64,000 bases of DNA, taken from the NCBI GenBank assembly GCA_022799175.1, contig JAAWNY010000004.1, positions 1-64,000 on the forward strand, in the 5' to 3' direction. Origin of the DNA: Lachnospiraceae bacterium (lineage in GTDB: Bacteria > Bacillota > Clostridia > Lachnospirales > Lachnospiraceae). This document shows, piece after piece, positions 39,768 through 49,915 of this stretch. The position numbers and the translations under genes are program-made. Positions within the stretch are counted from its first letter, which is position 1. Each line of letters opens with the position of its first letter. The notes beneath the pieces are model-generated. The model ran no database searches. It was not told where the DNA came from and saw nothing but the letters and a program-made list of their open reading frames with translations.

Positions 39768-40701
39768 GAAATAAGGACAGGAAGGCGTGGGCCAGTTTCC
39801 AGCCCATATATTGCCGGATGGAAAGTCCGGTGCCTTTGATTACGCTTTTGGTCTGGAAGATTCCTGAGAATCCTCCAAAGGCCACGGCACAGATGACAGG
39901 CATCAGGGCTTTTTTGTCGTGGAAGAAGGTACATAAACTGTTTACTCCCGTGGTAATTTCAGCAGCTCCTGTCAGAAAAGCACGAAGAGCAGAAGAACCA
40001 TAGGGAAATTCCTGAATCCATACGACTAGAATGGAGAATAACATAATATAGCCGCCAATAATAACCATGGTTTCACAGGCAGAGGCGATGACATCTTCCA
40101 ATAATGGATTTTCTGTGGCTATAGTAGCATTCGCACCTGTTGAATCTATATTTCCGGAATTTTTGTCAATACGATAGATACGCCGGGCAATCCATGACAA
40201 CGGCAGAATCGGCAAATACAAACAGAAAAACAAAAGAGCCGGAGATATGGTAAGTGCAAGTTGTGCCTGTACATAGCCAGAGAGGAACATGGGACTAGGA
40301 TGATTACAAATGGCAAGAAGATATGCGGCTTCTTTTTCTTGAATTACACCGCGTTTGCGAAAATCTGCACACAATTTTGCGCCCAGTGGATAACCGCATA
40401 GCAAGCCGCACAACAGAATATAAGAACCGGAAAGGGATAGGTGAAACAGGTTTTGCAACAGTGGACCAAAGGGACGCATGATCAGCTCGATTCCTCCCAG
40501 TGCCGTGATCATCTGCGTACAGATGAGAAAAGGAGCCAGGGTAGGAAGTACCACATGAAACCACAAAAGCAGTCCGTTTAAAGCGCCGCGGATCGACAAC
40601 GAGGGGAAGGAAAGCAGCAAACCCAGTATCAGGATGGGAATGAGTGAATAAATGCGAAAACCCGATCGAGTCGGAGTGGAAACGGAAACAGGACAGGACA
40701 T
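39733..40701 (-). CDS. ylbJ: YlbJ-like sporulation integral membrane protein
   Basis: Multi-TM, HVVLPTLAPFLICTQ, LLCGYPLGAKLCADF; next to coaD as in other Firmicutes. Confidence 0.8.
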   Translation of the reverse strand: MSCPVSVSTPTRSGFRIYSLIPILILGLLLSFPSLSIRGALNGLLLWFHVVLPTLAPFLICTQMITALGGIELIMRPFGPLLQNLFHLSLSGSYILLCGLLCGYPLGAKLCADFRKRGVIQEKEAAYLLAICNHPSPMFLSGYVQAQLALTISPALLFFCLYLPILPLSWIARRIYRIDKNSGNIDSTGANATIATENPLLEDVIASACETMVIIGGYIMLFSILVVWIQEFPYGSSALRAFLTGAAEITTGVNSLCTFFHDKKALMPVICAVAFGGFSGIFQTKSVIKGTGLSIRQYMGWKLAHAFLSLFLTACLLSLPVR

Positions 40702-40781
40702 GGAAAGATGCCTCTTGAATCATTGTCATTGTATTGTATGTTGCAGATAGGAGAGACATTCGAAAAGAGAAAGGAAAACGG

Positions 40782-42134
40782 ATGAATTTGCCGGAAGATT
40801 TTTTGAGACGAATGGAACATTTACTTGGCACAGAATATGTTTCTTGGCGGGATACTTATGATCAACCAGCGGTACAGGGAATTCGGATCAATCCGGCAAA
40901 ACTGTCTCCGAAAGAATGGGAGAAGTTGTCTCCGTGGAACGTGCGGCCGGTTTTATGGAATCGGAACGGATATTATTGTGAACCGGATAGCCATCCTTCG
41001 AAAGATGTCTACTATTATGCCGGACTTTACTATATACAGGAGCCAAGTGCAATGGCGCCAGCAGCGGTGTTAGCACCGTTACCAGGACAAAAAGTACTGG
41101 ATCTGTGTGCGGCGCCGGGAGGAAAAAGTACAGAATTGGGAGCAAGACTTGCCGGACAGGGGATATTGATAGCCAATGATATCAGTGCTTCCCGTGCCAA
41201 GGCATTGGTAAAAAATCTGGAGATGGCGGGAATTGCGAATGCTTGCGTGACGGCAGAAAAACCGCAAAAGCTGGCGGAGACATTTGGGGAATATTTTGAT
41301 AAAATTTTGGTGGATGCTCCTTGTTCCGGAGAGGGAATGTTCCGAAAAGAACCCGATCTGATTAAAAGCTGGCAGGAGAGAGGCCCCGAAATTTATGCGC
41401 CTTTGCAACGGGAAATCTTGTTGCAGGCATCGAGGATGCTAAAGCCCGGAGGAGAATTGGTCTATTCCACTTGTACGTTCTCGCTGGAGGAGGATGAGGA
41501 AGTTGTGGACTGGTTTTTGAATCAGGCGCCGGAGATGGAATTGATTCCGCTTGTTGCCTGGAAGGGGGCGGCGGCTGGAATGGATGGGAAACCGGTGATT
41601 CGCTTATTCCCTCATCGGGTGGAAGGCGAGGGACATTTTATAGCATGGTTCCGCAAACGGGGCAAATGGATGAAAACGGACAAGAAACATCAGGAGCCCA
41701 AGAGATGGATGGCAGATGTCGGTAATGAGTTTTTAGAATGGGAACATTTTTTTGCACATCCTTTCGATCGGGCGCGGATGATGGTAAAGGAAGAACAGAT
41801 ATATCTGCTTCCGGAGGAATTTGATTCTAGCTGGCGACTGCGGTATTTGCGGACAGGACTTTTATTGGGGAGTGTGAAGCGGGGACGGTTTGAACCATCT
41901 CAGGCAATGGCAATGACCATAAGACCAAGAGACTATGCGCAGACCTTTTCCATGAAGCGGGAGGATGAGAGAGTGATTCGCTATCTGAAAGGAGAAAGTA
42001 TCCAGTTGACAGAGAAGGAGAAATTTATTAAGGGATGGGTATTGGTCTGCGTGGAGGATTTTCCTTTGGGGTGGGCCAAGGCTTCTGGCAATGGCTTAAA
42101 AAATAAATATTATCCGGGATGGCGGTGGCAATGA
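40782..42134 (+). CDS. NOL1/NOP2/Sun (RsmF-like) rRNA cytosine-C5 methyltransferase
   Basis: VLDLCAAPGGKSTELGARL; VDAPCSGEGMFRK; LVYSTCTFSLEEDEEVV; MNLPEDFLRRM start. Confidence 0.92.
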   Translation: MNLPEDFLRRMEHLLGTEYVSWRDTYDQPAVQGIRINPAKLSPKEWEKLSPWNVRPVLWNRNGYYCEPDSHPSKDVYYYAGLYYIQEPSAMAPAAVLAPLPGQKVLDLCAAPGGKSTELGARLAGQGILIANDISASRAKALVKNLEMAGIANACVTAEKPQKLAETFGEYFDKILVDAPCSGEGMFRKEPDLIKSWQERGPEIYAPLQREILLQASRMLKPGGELVYSTCTFSLEEDEEVVDWFLNQAPEMELIPLVAWKGAAAGMDGKPVIRLFPHRVEGEGHFIAWFRKRGKWMKTDKKHQEPKRWMADVGNEFLEWEHFFAHPFDRARMMVKEEQIYLLPEEFDSSWRLRYLRTGLLLGSVKRGRFEPSQAMAMTIRPRDYAQTFSMKREDERVIRYLKGESIQLTEKEKFIKGWVLVCVEDFPLGWAKASGNGLKNKYYPGWRWQ

Positions 42135-42994
42135 TGGGGAGACAGATTCGGCTGGATCGTTTTTTGACCGATATGGGGAAAGGAAGTCGGTCTCAGATTC
42201 GTCAGGCAGCAAAAAAAGGCCGGATTCAGGTCAATGGACAGATCGAGAAGCAAACAGATCGAAAGGTTGATACCATCGATGATATTGTGACTTTGGACGG
42301 CAGTCGGGTACCGTATCAGACATGGGAATATTTTATGCTCAATAAGCCTCAAGGGGTGGTATCAGCCACGGAAGATCGTCGATATCCGACGGTAGTGGAG
42401 TTGTTGCATGGGGACAAACGAAAGGATCTGTTTCCGGTGGGGCGGTTGGATTTGGACACAGAAGGTCTGCTCTTGCTGACAAATGACGGAGAGCTGGCTC
42501 ACAATCTACTCTCGCCAAAAAAACATGTAGATAAGACGTATTTTGCCAAAATTGAGGGGAAGCTGCCAGAGGATGCCATAGAACAGATGGCAAAGGGAAT
42601 GCGATTAAAGGATCAGACCCCTGTACAGCCGGCAAAGCTGACGATCGGAAAACTCGGGAGCGTAAGCGAAGTTTTTCTAACGATTCAGGAAGGAAAATTT
42701 CATCAGGTGAAGCGGATGTTTGAGGCATTGGATTGCCAAGTGGTTTATTTGAAGCGGTTGTCGATGGGGTCACTTTTTTTGGATGAGACATTGCAGCCTG
42801 GGGAGTACCGTCCGCTGACACAAGAGGAAATTATCTGTCTAAAGAACAGCCAGGAAAAGCGGACGATAAGGAATTCGGACGGACAGAAAAACAACCAGAA
42901 AGCAGGAAGGGAAAGCAAAATTGGAGAAAAAGCAGGAGGACAGGGGCTTGTCAGTTCGGCAGGCGCTTTTGCAAAAGAAAGCGGTGATTTTTGA
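42119..42994 (+). CDS. RsuA/RluB-family pseudouridine synthase
   Basis: IRLDRFLTDMGKGSRSQIRQAAKKGRIQVNG; LFPVGRLDLDTEGLLLLTNDGELAHNLLSP. Confidence 0.92.
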   Translation: MAVAMMGRQIRLDRFLTDMGKGSRSQIRQAAKKGRIQVNGQIEKQTDRKVDTIDDIVTLDGSRVPYQTWEYFMLNKPQGVVSATEDRRYPTVVELLHGDKRKDLFPVGRLDLDTEGLLLLTNDGELAHNLLSPKKHVDKTYFAKIEGKLPEDAIEQMAKGMRLKDQTPVQPAKLTIGKLGSVSEVFLTIQEGKFHQVKRMFEALDCQVVYLKRLSMGSLFLDETLQPGEYRPLTQEEIICLKNSQEKRTIRNSDGQKNNQKAGRESKIGEKAGGQGLVSSAGAFAKESGDF

Positions 42995-43646
42995 TCTGGA
43001 TGGTACGCTTGTCGATTCCATGTGGATGTGGAAAGCAATCGATATCGAGTATCTGGGGCGTTACGGCTACGAATGCCCGCCGTTTCTTCAAAAAGAGATT
43101 GAAGGAATGAGTTTTTCTGAGACAGCGATATATTTTAAAGAAACTTTTCGACTTCCAGATACGCTAGAAGAGATCAAGCAGGCCTGGGTGGAAATGAGTA
43201 TTGAAAAATATCGCAGGGAGGTGCCGTTGAAGGCAGGGGTCCGGCCTTTTCTGGAGTTTTTAAGACAGGAAAAAATCGCGATGGGAATCGCGACTAGCAA
43301 TGGCAAAGAAATGGTAAATGCGGTGTTGGAATCGTTAAATATCGCACCGTTTTTCCAAGTAATTGCCACAGCCTGCGAGGTGGCGGCCGGAAAACCTGCG
43401 CCAGATATCTATCTGAATGTGGCTCAGAGATTAGGCGTAAGTCCGAATCGGTGCATGGTCTTTGAAGATGTGCCAGCGGGGATCTTAGCCGGAAAAGCCG
43501 CCGGGATGACGGTCTGTGCCGTACAGGATACCTTTTCTGCCGACATGCAAGAGGAAAAGCTTCGGTTGGCTGATTATTATATTGAGGATTATTTTGCGCT
43601 GTTAAAGAAGAATGGCGGAATGGAAAGAGGGGAAAGAAATGGGTGA
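42921..43646 (+). CDS. HAD-superfamily hydrolase (beta-phosphoglucomutase-like)
   Basis: [46 protein letters not shown]; start uncertain (TTG, 74-nt overlap with upstream gene). Confidence 0.9.
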   Translation: MEKKQEDRGLSVRQALLQKKAVIFDLDGTLVDSMWMWKAIDIEYLGRYGYECPPFLQKEIEGMSFSETAIYFKETFRLPDTLEEIKQAWVEMSIEKYRREVPLKAGVRPFLEFLRQEKIAMGIATSNGKEMVNAVLESLNIAPFFQVIATACEVAAGKPAPDIYLNVAQRLGVSPNRCMVFEDVPAGILAGKAAGMTVCAVQDTFSADMQEEKLRLADYYIEDYFALLKKNGGMERGERNG

Positions 43647-45543
43647 TTTTTTGCCGATTTGCCAGCAAGACATGAAAGCACGGGGATGGAACCAATGTGA
43701 TTTTGTCTATGTAACTGGAGATGCCTATGTGGATCATCCTTCTTTTGGCACCGCTATCATCAGTCGGATTCTGGAGGCAAGGGGATATCGGGTAGGGATT
43801 CTCGCACAACCAGACTGGCGAGACGCAAAAAGCATCCAGATTCTTGGAAAACCAAGACTTGGATTTTTGGTGTCAGCTGGCAATATGGATTCTATGGTCA
43901 ACCATTACTCTGTTTCTAAAAAGCGTCGTCAACAGGATTTATATACCCCTGGTGGTGCGATGGGACGCCGGCCGGACTATGCCACAATTGTTTATTGTAA
44001 TCTGATTCGTTCGGTTTACAAAAATGTTCCCCTTATCATTGGTGGAATTGAGGCAAGTTTACGGCGCCTGGCTCACTACGACTATTGGTCCGATCGCTTG
44101 AAACGATCGATTCTTTTAGATTCCCAGGCGGATTTGCTCTCTTATGGCATGGGAGAACATTCGATTGTAGAGATTGCGGAAGCACTAGATGCAGGAATTA
44201 ATGTGAAACAAATTACCTTTGTGGACGGCACGGTTTATCAGACCCGGAGTTTGGAAAATGTCTATGATTATGAGTTGTTGCCAGACTATGAGGAAATAAA
44301 AAAGAATAAACGAGAATATGCTCACAGTTTCGGGATTCAGTACCGCAATACAGATCCTTTTGGGGGAAAGCGTCTGGTGGAGTCCTATAGTGGTCGGAAT
44401 TATGTGGAATATGTGGTACAAAATCCGCCGGCAAAACCGTTGTCCCAAGGGGAAATGGATGAAATCTATGGACTTCCCTACATGAGAAATTATCACCCTT
44501 GTTATGAAGCAGCTGGAGGAGTACCTGCATTACAGGAGATTAAGTTCAGCCTGATCAGTAATCGGGGTTGCTTTGGGGCTTGTAGTTTTTGTGCATTGAC
44601 TTTTCATCAGGGGCGTATTATTCAGTCCCGAAGCCATGAATCCCTGATAGCAGAGGCAAGGCGACTGACAGAAGAACCAGATTTTAAAGGTTATATTCAT
44701 GATGTGGGAGGGCCGACGGCTAATTTTCGTTTTCCGGCTTGTAAAAAGCAGGAAAGCAAAGGCGCTTGTCCAGACAAGCAATGTTTATTTCCCAAACCCT
44801 GCAAAAATATGAATGCGGATCATGGAGATTATATTGCTTTGTTGCGAAAACTGCGGGCTTTGCCGAAAGTGAAAAAGGTTTTTATCCGTTCGGGAATTCG
44901 TTTTGATTATCTGTTAGCAGATAAAAATCGGAATTTTTTGCAAGAATTATGTGAACATCATGTCAGCGGACAATTGAAGGTAGCGCCAGAACATGTGTCA
45001 GATAAAGTTCTCATGCGAATGGGAAAACCCCCCAATGCGGTCTATCGGAAGTTTGTTAAAGCATATGAAGACATGAACAAATATTTGGGGAAAGAGCAAT
45101 ATCTGGTGCCGTATCTGATGTCCTCCCATCCAGGTTCCACTCTTCAGGAGGCGGTAAAGTTGGCAGAGTATTTACGGGAGCTGGGATATATGCCGGAACA
45201 GGTACAAGATTTTTATCCCACTCCATCTACGCTTTCCACTTGTATGTATTATACAGGGCTAGATCCCCGGAATATGGAAGCGGTATATGTGCCGACAAAT
45301 CCGCATGAGAAGGCAATGCAGAGAGCGTTGATTCAGTATCGGGATCCCAGAAATTATGAGTTGGTTGTGGAAGCTTTAAAACGAGCCGGACGGACCGATC
45401 TGATTGGTTATGACCAAAAGTGTCTGGTACGTCCGGGAAGAGGAGAAGAAAAGCAAACATCGCTCAAAAAAGAGAGTCGAAAAAAGAAAACCATACGAAA
45501 CGTCCATCAAAAAAAGAAATCGGATCGGAAAGGAAAATGGTGA
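43639..45543 (+). CDS. YgiQ family radical SAM protein
   Basis: [59 protein letters not shown]. Confidence 0.95.
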   Translation: MGDFLPICQQDMKARGWNQCDFVYVTGDAYVDHPSFGTAIISRILEARGYRVGILAQPDWRDAKSIQILGKPRLGFLVSAGNMDSMVNHYSVSKKRRQQDLYTPGGAMGRRPDYATIVYCNLIRSVYKNVPLIIGGIEASLRRLAHYDYWSDRLKRSILLDSQADLLSYGMGEHSIVEIAEALDAGINVKQITFVDGTVYQTRSLENVYDYELLPDYEEIKKNKREYAHSFGIQYRNTDPFGGKRLVESYSGRNYVEYVVQNPPAKPLSQGEMDEIYGLPYMRNYHPCYEAAGGVPALQEIKFSLISNRGCFGACSFCALTFHQGRIIQSRSHESLIAEARRLTEEPDFKGYIHDVGGPTANFRFPACKKQESKGACPDKQCLFPKPCKNMNADHGDYIALLRKLRALPKVKKVFIRSGIRFDYLLADKNRNFLQELCEHHVSGQLKVAPEHVSDKVLMRMGKPPNAVYRKFVKAYEDMNKYLGKEQYLVPYLMSSHPGSTLQEAVKLAEYLRELGYMPEQVQDFYPTPSTLSTCMYYTGLDPRNMEAVYVPTNPHEKAMQRALIQYRDPRNYELVVEALKRAGRTDLIGYDQKCLVRPGRGEEKQTSLKKESRKKKTIRNVHQKKKSDRKGKW

Positions 45544-45549
45544 TCAGAT

Positions 45550-46335
45550 ATGAAAATTGCAGTAGTAACAGGAGCGTCTTCTGGTATGGGAAGAGAGGCA
45601 GTGATCCAAATTGCCGATCGGTTTGGTGGGATCGAGGAGATCTGGGTGATTGCCAGACGCAGAAATTCTCTGGAGGAACTTTGCAGGGAGGTTCCCGTTC
45701 CTTTGCGAATTTTTTCTCTGGATTTGATGGAGGAGAATTCCCTGGATATCTTGGACTGGGAATTGAAACAGAGAATGCCAGAAGTAAAGATTCTGGTTAA
45801 TGCTGCTGGTTATGGAAAGATCGGCGATGTGGGAACCATGGATTTGTCAGAGGAGGCCGGCATGGTACGCCTCAACTGTGAAGCATTATGTGGGATTACG
45901 CATCTCATGTTGCCTTATATGTCTAATCACAGTCGGATTTTGATGTTTGCTTCTGCCGCCGGTTTTCTGCCTCAGCCCGGGTTTGCTATTTATGCTGCCA
46001 CAAAAGCTTTTGTGATCCATTATAGTCGAGGACTGAATACAGAACTACGTTCGCGTGATATTGTGGTGACAGCAATCTGTCCCGGACCAGTGGCAACTGA
46101 ATTTTTTGCAGTGGCGGAAACTCACGCGAAGATGGCGTCTTACAAGAAGAAAGTTATGGCAAATCCTCGGAGAGTGGTTCGTCGAGCGTTACGAGACAGT
46201 ATGATGGGGAAAACACTATCCATATATGGACCAGCTATGAAAGGGTTTTGGCTTCTGTGCAAGATACTTCCTCATGGACTGATTTTGCAGATATTAGAAC
46301 GGATGACCACCGGAGAGGAGTCAAAATTATCATGA
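45550..46335 (+). CDS. Short-chain dehydrogenase/reductase
   Basis: AVVTGASSGMGREAV; YAATKAFVIHYSRGL; ICPGPVATEFF. Confidence 0.93.
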   Translation: MKIAVVTGASSGMGREAVIQIADRFGGIEEIWVIARRRNSLEELCREVPVPLRIFSLDLMEENSLDILDWELKQRMPEVKILVNAAGYGKIGDVGTMDLSEEAGMVRLNCEALCGITHLMLPYMSNHSRILMFASAAGFLPQPGFAIYAATKAFVIHYSRGLNTELRSRDIVVTAICPGPVATEFFAVAETHAKMASYKKKVMANPRRVVRRALRDSMMGKTLSIYGPAMKGFWLLCKILPHGLILQILERMTTGEESKLS

Positions 46336-46898
46336 AAAAGGAAAAGGGACAGTATGGATACCGGAACAGTATCCGGCGAATGCGTCTTTGGATTACGGGA
46401 ATTTTAGCTGTTGCGATTCTGGCACAGGTTTTGGCACGCTTTTTGACAGACAATCCGTCAGCAAAGAATATTTTGACTGTAATGGCGATTCTAACTGTCC
46501 TGCCAATGGCAAATATGGCATCGCCATTGTTGGCATCCTGGCGTTATCGCACCCCAGCAGAGACCTTTTATCAAAAGGTGCAACCTTATGAATCGGTTTG
46601 TGTGATTCTTTATGATTTGATTTTGACAACGAAAGAATATGTGTTGCCCATGGATGTGATTGCGGTGCATCCCAATGGGGTATATGCTTATTGCACGGCT
46701 GTAAAGAAAGACAAAGCCAAGGCCGAGAAATCACTGAATGATCTGTTTACCGCCAATCGATTGGAGCCGAAGGTAAAGCTGATTTGGGAAGAAAATAGCT
46801 TATGGCGAAGGCTGGAATGTTTAAAACCCGCAGATTCTTTTACGGATGACGGGACCGTAGAATATGTGGTGTCATTGTTGAAAAGCCTTTCTATGTAG
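46332..46898 (+). CDS. Putative membrane protein of unknown function
   Basis: ATGA overlap with the SDR gene; two predicted TM segments. Confidence 0.75.
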   Translation: MKKEKGQYGYRNSIRRMRLWITGILAVAILAQVLARFLTDNPSAKNILTVMAILTVLPMANMASPLLASWRYRTPAETFYQKVQPYESVCVILYDLILTTKEYVLPMDVIAVHPNGVYAYCTAVKKDKAKAEKSLNDLFTANRLEPKVKLIWEENSLWRRLECLKPADSFTDDGTVEYVVSLLKSLSM

Positions 46899-46916
46899 GG
46901 AGGATCGGAGCAGAAG

Positions 46917-47906
46917 ATGCAGAGTATTGAAGTAAATAAAAATGAGGCAGGACAACGACTGGATAAATTTTTAGGAAAATATTTAAACCTTGCGGGGAAA
47001 AGTTTTCTCTATAAAATGATGAGAAAGAAAAACATTACTCTCAATGGCAGGAAATGTGACGGTTCGGAAAGACTTCAACAGGGAGATTGTATTCGGCTGT
47101 TTTTGGCAGACGAAACGATCGCGAAATTTTCTCAGGTGAAAATACAACAAGTAGAAGAAAAAAAGCTGAATATTTTATATGAAGATGAACATATTCTGCT
47201 GATAAATAAACCGGCAGGAATGCTTTCCCAGAAAGCAAAGGATACGGATGAGTCGCTGGTGGAGTATGTGATGGATTATCTGCTTTCCTCTGGTCAACTT
47301 ACCAGAGAGGAACTTCGTAGTTTTCGCCCCTCGGTCTGCAACCGTCTGGATCGAAATACCAGCGGTCTGGTAGCCGCAGGGAAGTCGTTGGTTGGACTAC
47401 AACTTTTATCGGCCATTTTTCAAGAGCGTTCGCTGCATAAATATTATCTCTGTGTGGTAAAAGGAAACGTAAAAGAAAAGCAACGACTCAGCGGGGTGCT
47501 GATGAAAGATAATCGCAAGAACCAGGTACACGTAAAAATAACAGCAGAAAAATGGCTGGCGAAACAAGAAAATCAGAAGACTATCATTCATACCGAATAT
47601 GAGCCACTGGAGTACAAGAACGGATACACTCTTTTGAAGGTGACTTTGATTACCGGAAAAACACACCAGATTCGGGCGCATTTGGCAGCAGTCGGTCATC
47701 CGATTGCTGGAGATTATAAATATGGGGATCCAAAAGTCAATGCGGAGGTGAAAAGCATATATGGGGTTCGTTCTCAGATGCTGCATTCGTTTCAGATGGT
47801 ATTTCCAGATATGCCAGAACCACTGACCTATTTGAGCAAAAAATGCTTTACTGCACCCGTACCAGTAGAATTTCAGAGAATGTTTGCAGAAATTTTTTCA
47901 AACTAA
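46917..47906 (+). CDS. RluA-family pseudouridine synthase
   Basis: LLINKPAGMLSQK; VCNRLDRNTSGLVAAGKS; GKTHQIRAHLAAVGHPIAGDYKYGD. Confidence 0.94.
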   Translation: MQSIEVNKNEAGQRLDKFLGKYLNLAGKSFLYKMMRKKNITLNGRKCDGSERLQQGDCIRLFLADETIAKFSQVKIQQVEEKKLNILYEDEHILLINKPAGMLSQKAKDTDESLVEYVMDYLLSSGQLTREELRSFRPSVCNRLDRNTSGLVAAGKSLVGLQLLSAIFQERSLHKYYLCVVKGNVKEKQRLSGVLMKDNRKNQVHVKITAEKWLAKQENQKTIIHTEYEPLEYKNGYTLLKVTLITGKTHQIRAHLAAVGHPIAGDYKYGDPKVNAEVKSIYGVRSQMLHSFQMVFPDMPEPLTYLSKKCFTAPVPVEFQRMFAEIFSN

Positions 47907-47930
47907 CGATCCGAGAAAGAGGGGAAATAG

Positions 47931-49148
47931 ATGGAACGAAAAAAATGGGAGGTCGCTGTTGATACAGCAGGACGTTTACATTTATTGCTGTTACGTTTTC
48001 TGGCCGGAATACTGACCTTTTTTCTGATTCTTACTCCTCTTAACGGAATCTGGATCCTATCACAGATGAGAACGTATGGCATTTTCCAGGACTTTTTGGG
48101 CTATTTTCGGCACTGGTCCTCGATTGTTTCCCTGATTGCTTTTTTTATATGCTATTTGGGAATGTGGACCGTTTTGTTCTGGCTTTGCATAATTTGCCGA
48201 CGACTGCGAATGATGAAGCGATTGATCGTTTGGAGTATGCTTTGGATTCCCGTTCTTAATTATGGTTTGGCGTGGTATGTGCGAAGTCTGGCTTATCAGG
48301 AGATTGATCATACTATTCATAAAATACGTCTTGACGATGTGCGGATAGAACAGCAGATCTGTCGGACTCGTTATCCTATTTTATTGGTACATGGTGTAGG
48401 ATTTCGCGATTTTCACTATTTTAATTATTGGGGGCGAATTCCCAGAGAACTGGTAAGAAATGGTGCGCAAGTTTACTATGGACATCAAGAGGCATGGGGA
48501 ACCGTGGAAGATAACGGAGAAATATTGAAGACAAAAGTCCAGGAAATTTTAAGAGAAACCGGTGTCGAAAAGGTAAATATTATCGCCCATTCCAAGGGAG
48601 GATTGGACTCCCGTTATCTCATCAGCGGTCTGTCCATGGCTCCTTATGTAGCGACATTAACCACCATCAACACCCCTCATCGAGGATCGGCATTGGTAGA
48701 ATTTCTGATGCGATTGCCGGATCCGGTGTACCGGAAGGTATGTGCTCTGATTGATGGATATTTCAGGAAACTGGGTGACAAAAAGCCGAATGCTTATCTG
48801 GCCAGCCGTCAGCTTTCCTGCGGTTATGCCGTTAGATTTAACCAGCAATACCCGGATGCGCCAGAAGTATGGTATCAAAGTTATGCTAGTCTGATGAAAC
48901 ATGGATTCAGCAGCAAGCTTTTATGCATTCCATACTGGATTCTAAAGTGGCTGGATGCCCCCAATGATGGATTAGTGACCGTAGAATCGGCACGTTGGAC
49001 CAATTTTCAAGGCGTTGTCACAAACCAGTGTCTGCGGGGAATTTCTCATGGAGATATGATTGATTTGACGCGTGAAGATTACAGAGATTTTAAAGTGCTG
49101 GAGTTTTATATTCAACTGGTCAAGAGATTGGCAGAGATGGGCTATTAA
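47931..49148 (+). CDS. Membrane-anchored alpha/beta hydrolase (lipase-like)
   Basis: Three N-terminal TM segments; PILLVHGVGFRD; VNIIAHSKGGLDSRY; APNDGLVTVESA. Confidence 0.88.
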   Translation: MERKKWEVAVDTAGRLHLLLLRFLAGILTFFLILTPLNGIWILSQMRTYGIFQDFLGYFRHWSSIVSLIAFFICYLGMWTVLFWLCIICRRLRMMKRLIVWSMLWIPVLNYGLAWYVRSLAYQEIDHTIHKIRLDDVRIEQQICRTRYPILLVHGVGFRDFHYFNYWGRIPRELVRNGAQVYYGHQEAWGTVEDNGEILKTKVQEILRETGVEKVNIIAHSKGGLDSRYLISGLSMAPYVATLTTINTPHRGSALVEFLMRLPDPVYRKVCALIDGYFRKLGDKKPNAYLASRQLSCGYAVRFNQQYPDAPEVWYQSYASLMKHGFSSKLLCIPYWILKWLDAPNDGLVTVESARWTNFQGVVTNQCLRGISHGDMIDLTREDYRDFKVLEFYIQLVKRLAEMGY

Positions 49149-49219
49149 AGATGAAAACGGTAGAAACTTTCAGCGGTGAGATGACCGAGTAGGAATGGAA
49201 GAAGGAGAGAGGATAACGC

Positions 49220-49741
49220 ATGAAGAAGAATCAGCAGCAGACAGCAAACATGGTTTGGTCAAAAGAGGAGCTGGAAAAACGAAAGCAGATAATGGAAAGT
49301 CTTCATCCAGGATTTCTAGATATGGAATTGGCATTGAGCACATGGCTGGGATTGGTTTTGAGCGGGCGGTTATTTCTTCATGGCCTCAGCATTATTCTGG
49401 GAGCAGAAAACGGTTGGCTGATTTTGGCGGTACCATTTAATTTACTGATTTGTTTTGGCCTTTATTCCGTGTGTATTCAGCAGCAATGGGTATTGGCCTG
49501 GGTGTTTTTGATTATCAGGACTGGAGAATTGGGGAAAACTTTGATTCGGACATTGCCAAGTCTGTGGTATCTGAATTTTTGGGGAGATCTGTGGTGGGTG
49601 AGCACAATCGTGGTGTTGATGTTAGATATTAGTTTTTTAGCATTCATAGCCTTTTTTCCATCGGTCCATCGTTGTGTAGAAAATCGAAAACGGGTATATT
49701 CCGGACAGGAACTTGTGTCTCCTAAAGAGGAGACATTCTGA
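49220..49741 (+). CDS. Hypothetical membrane protein
   Basis: Good RBS and several hydrophobic segments. Confidence 0.65.
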   Translation: MKKNQQQTANMVWSKEELEKRKQIMESLHPGFLDMELALSTWLGLVLSGRLFLHGLSIILGAENGWLILAVPFNLLICFGLYSVCIQQQWVLAWVFLIIRTGELGKTLIRTLPSLWYLNFWGDLWWVSTIVVLMLDISFLAFIAFFPSVHRCVENRKRVYSGQELVSPKEETF

Positions 49742-49915
49742 TATGTCTGTGTATTTAGCATAGGGATCATAGAAAAAGTTTTTACATAAAACATCCTGGT
49801 TTTCTTGCGGAATCTGTACTTTCGTGTTATAACATTATATTGGTTACTATTTTGTCATACTTTTAAAGAGTAAGAGACGAATTTGTGTCGATAAAATACC
49901 AAACGACTATTAGGG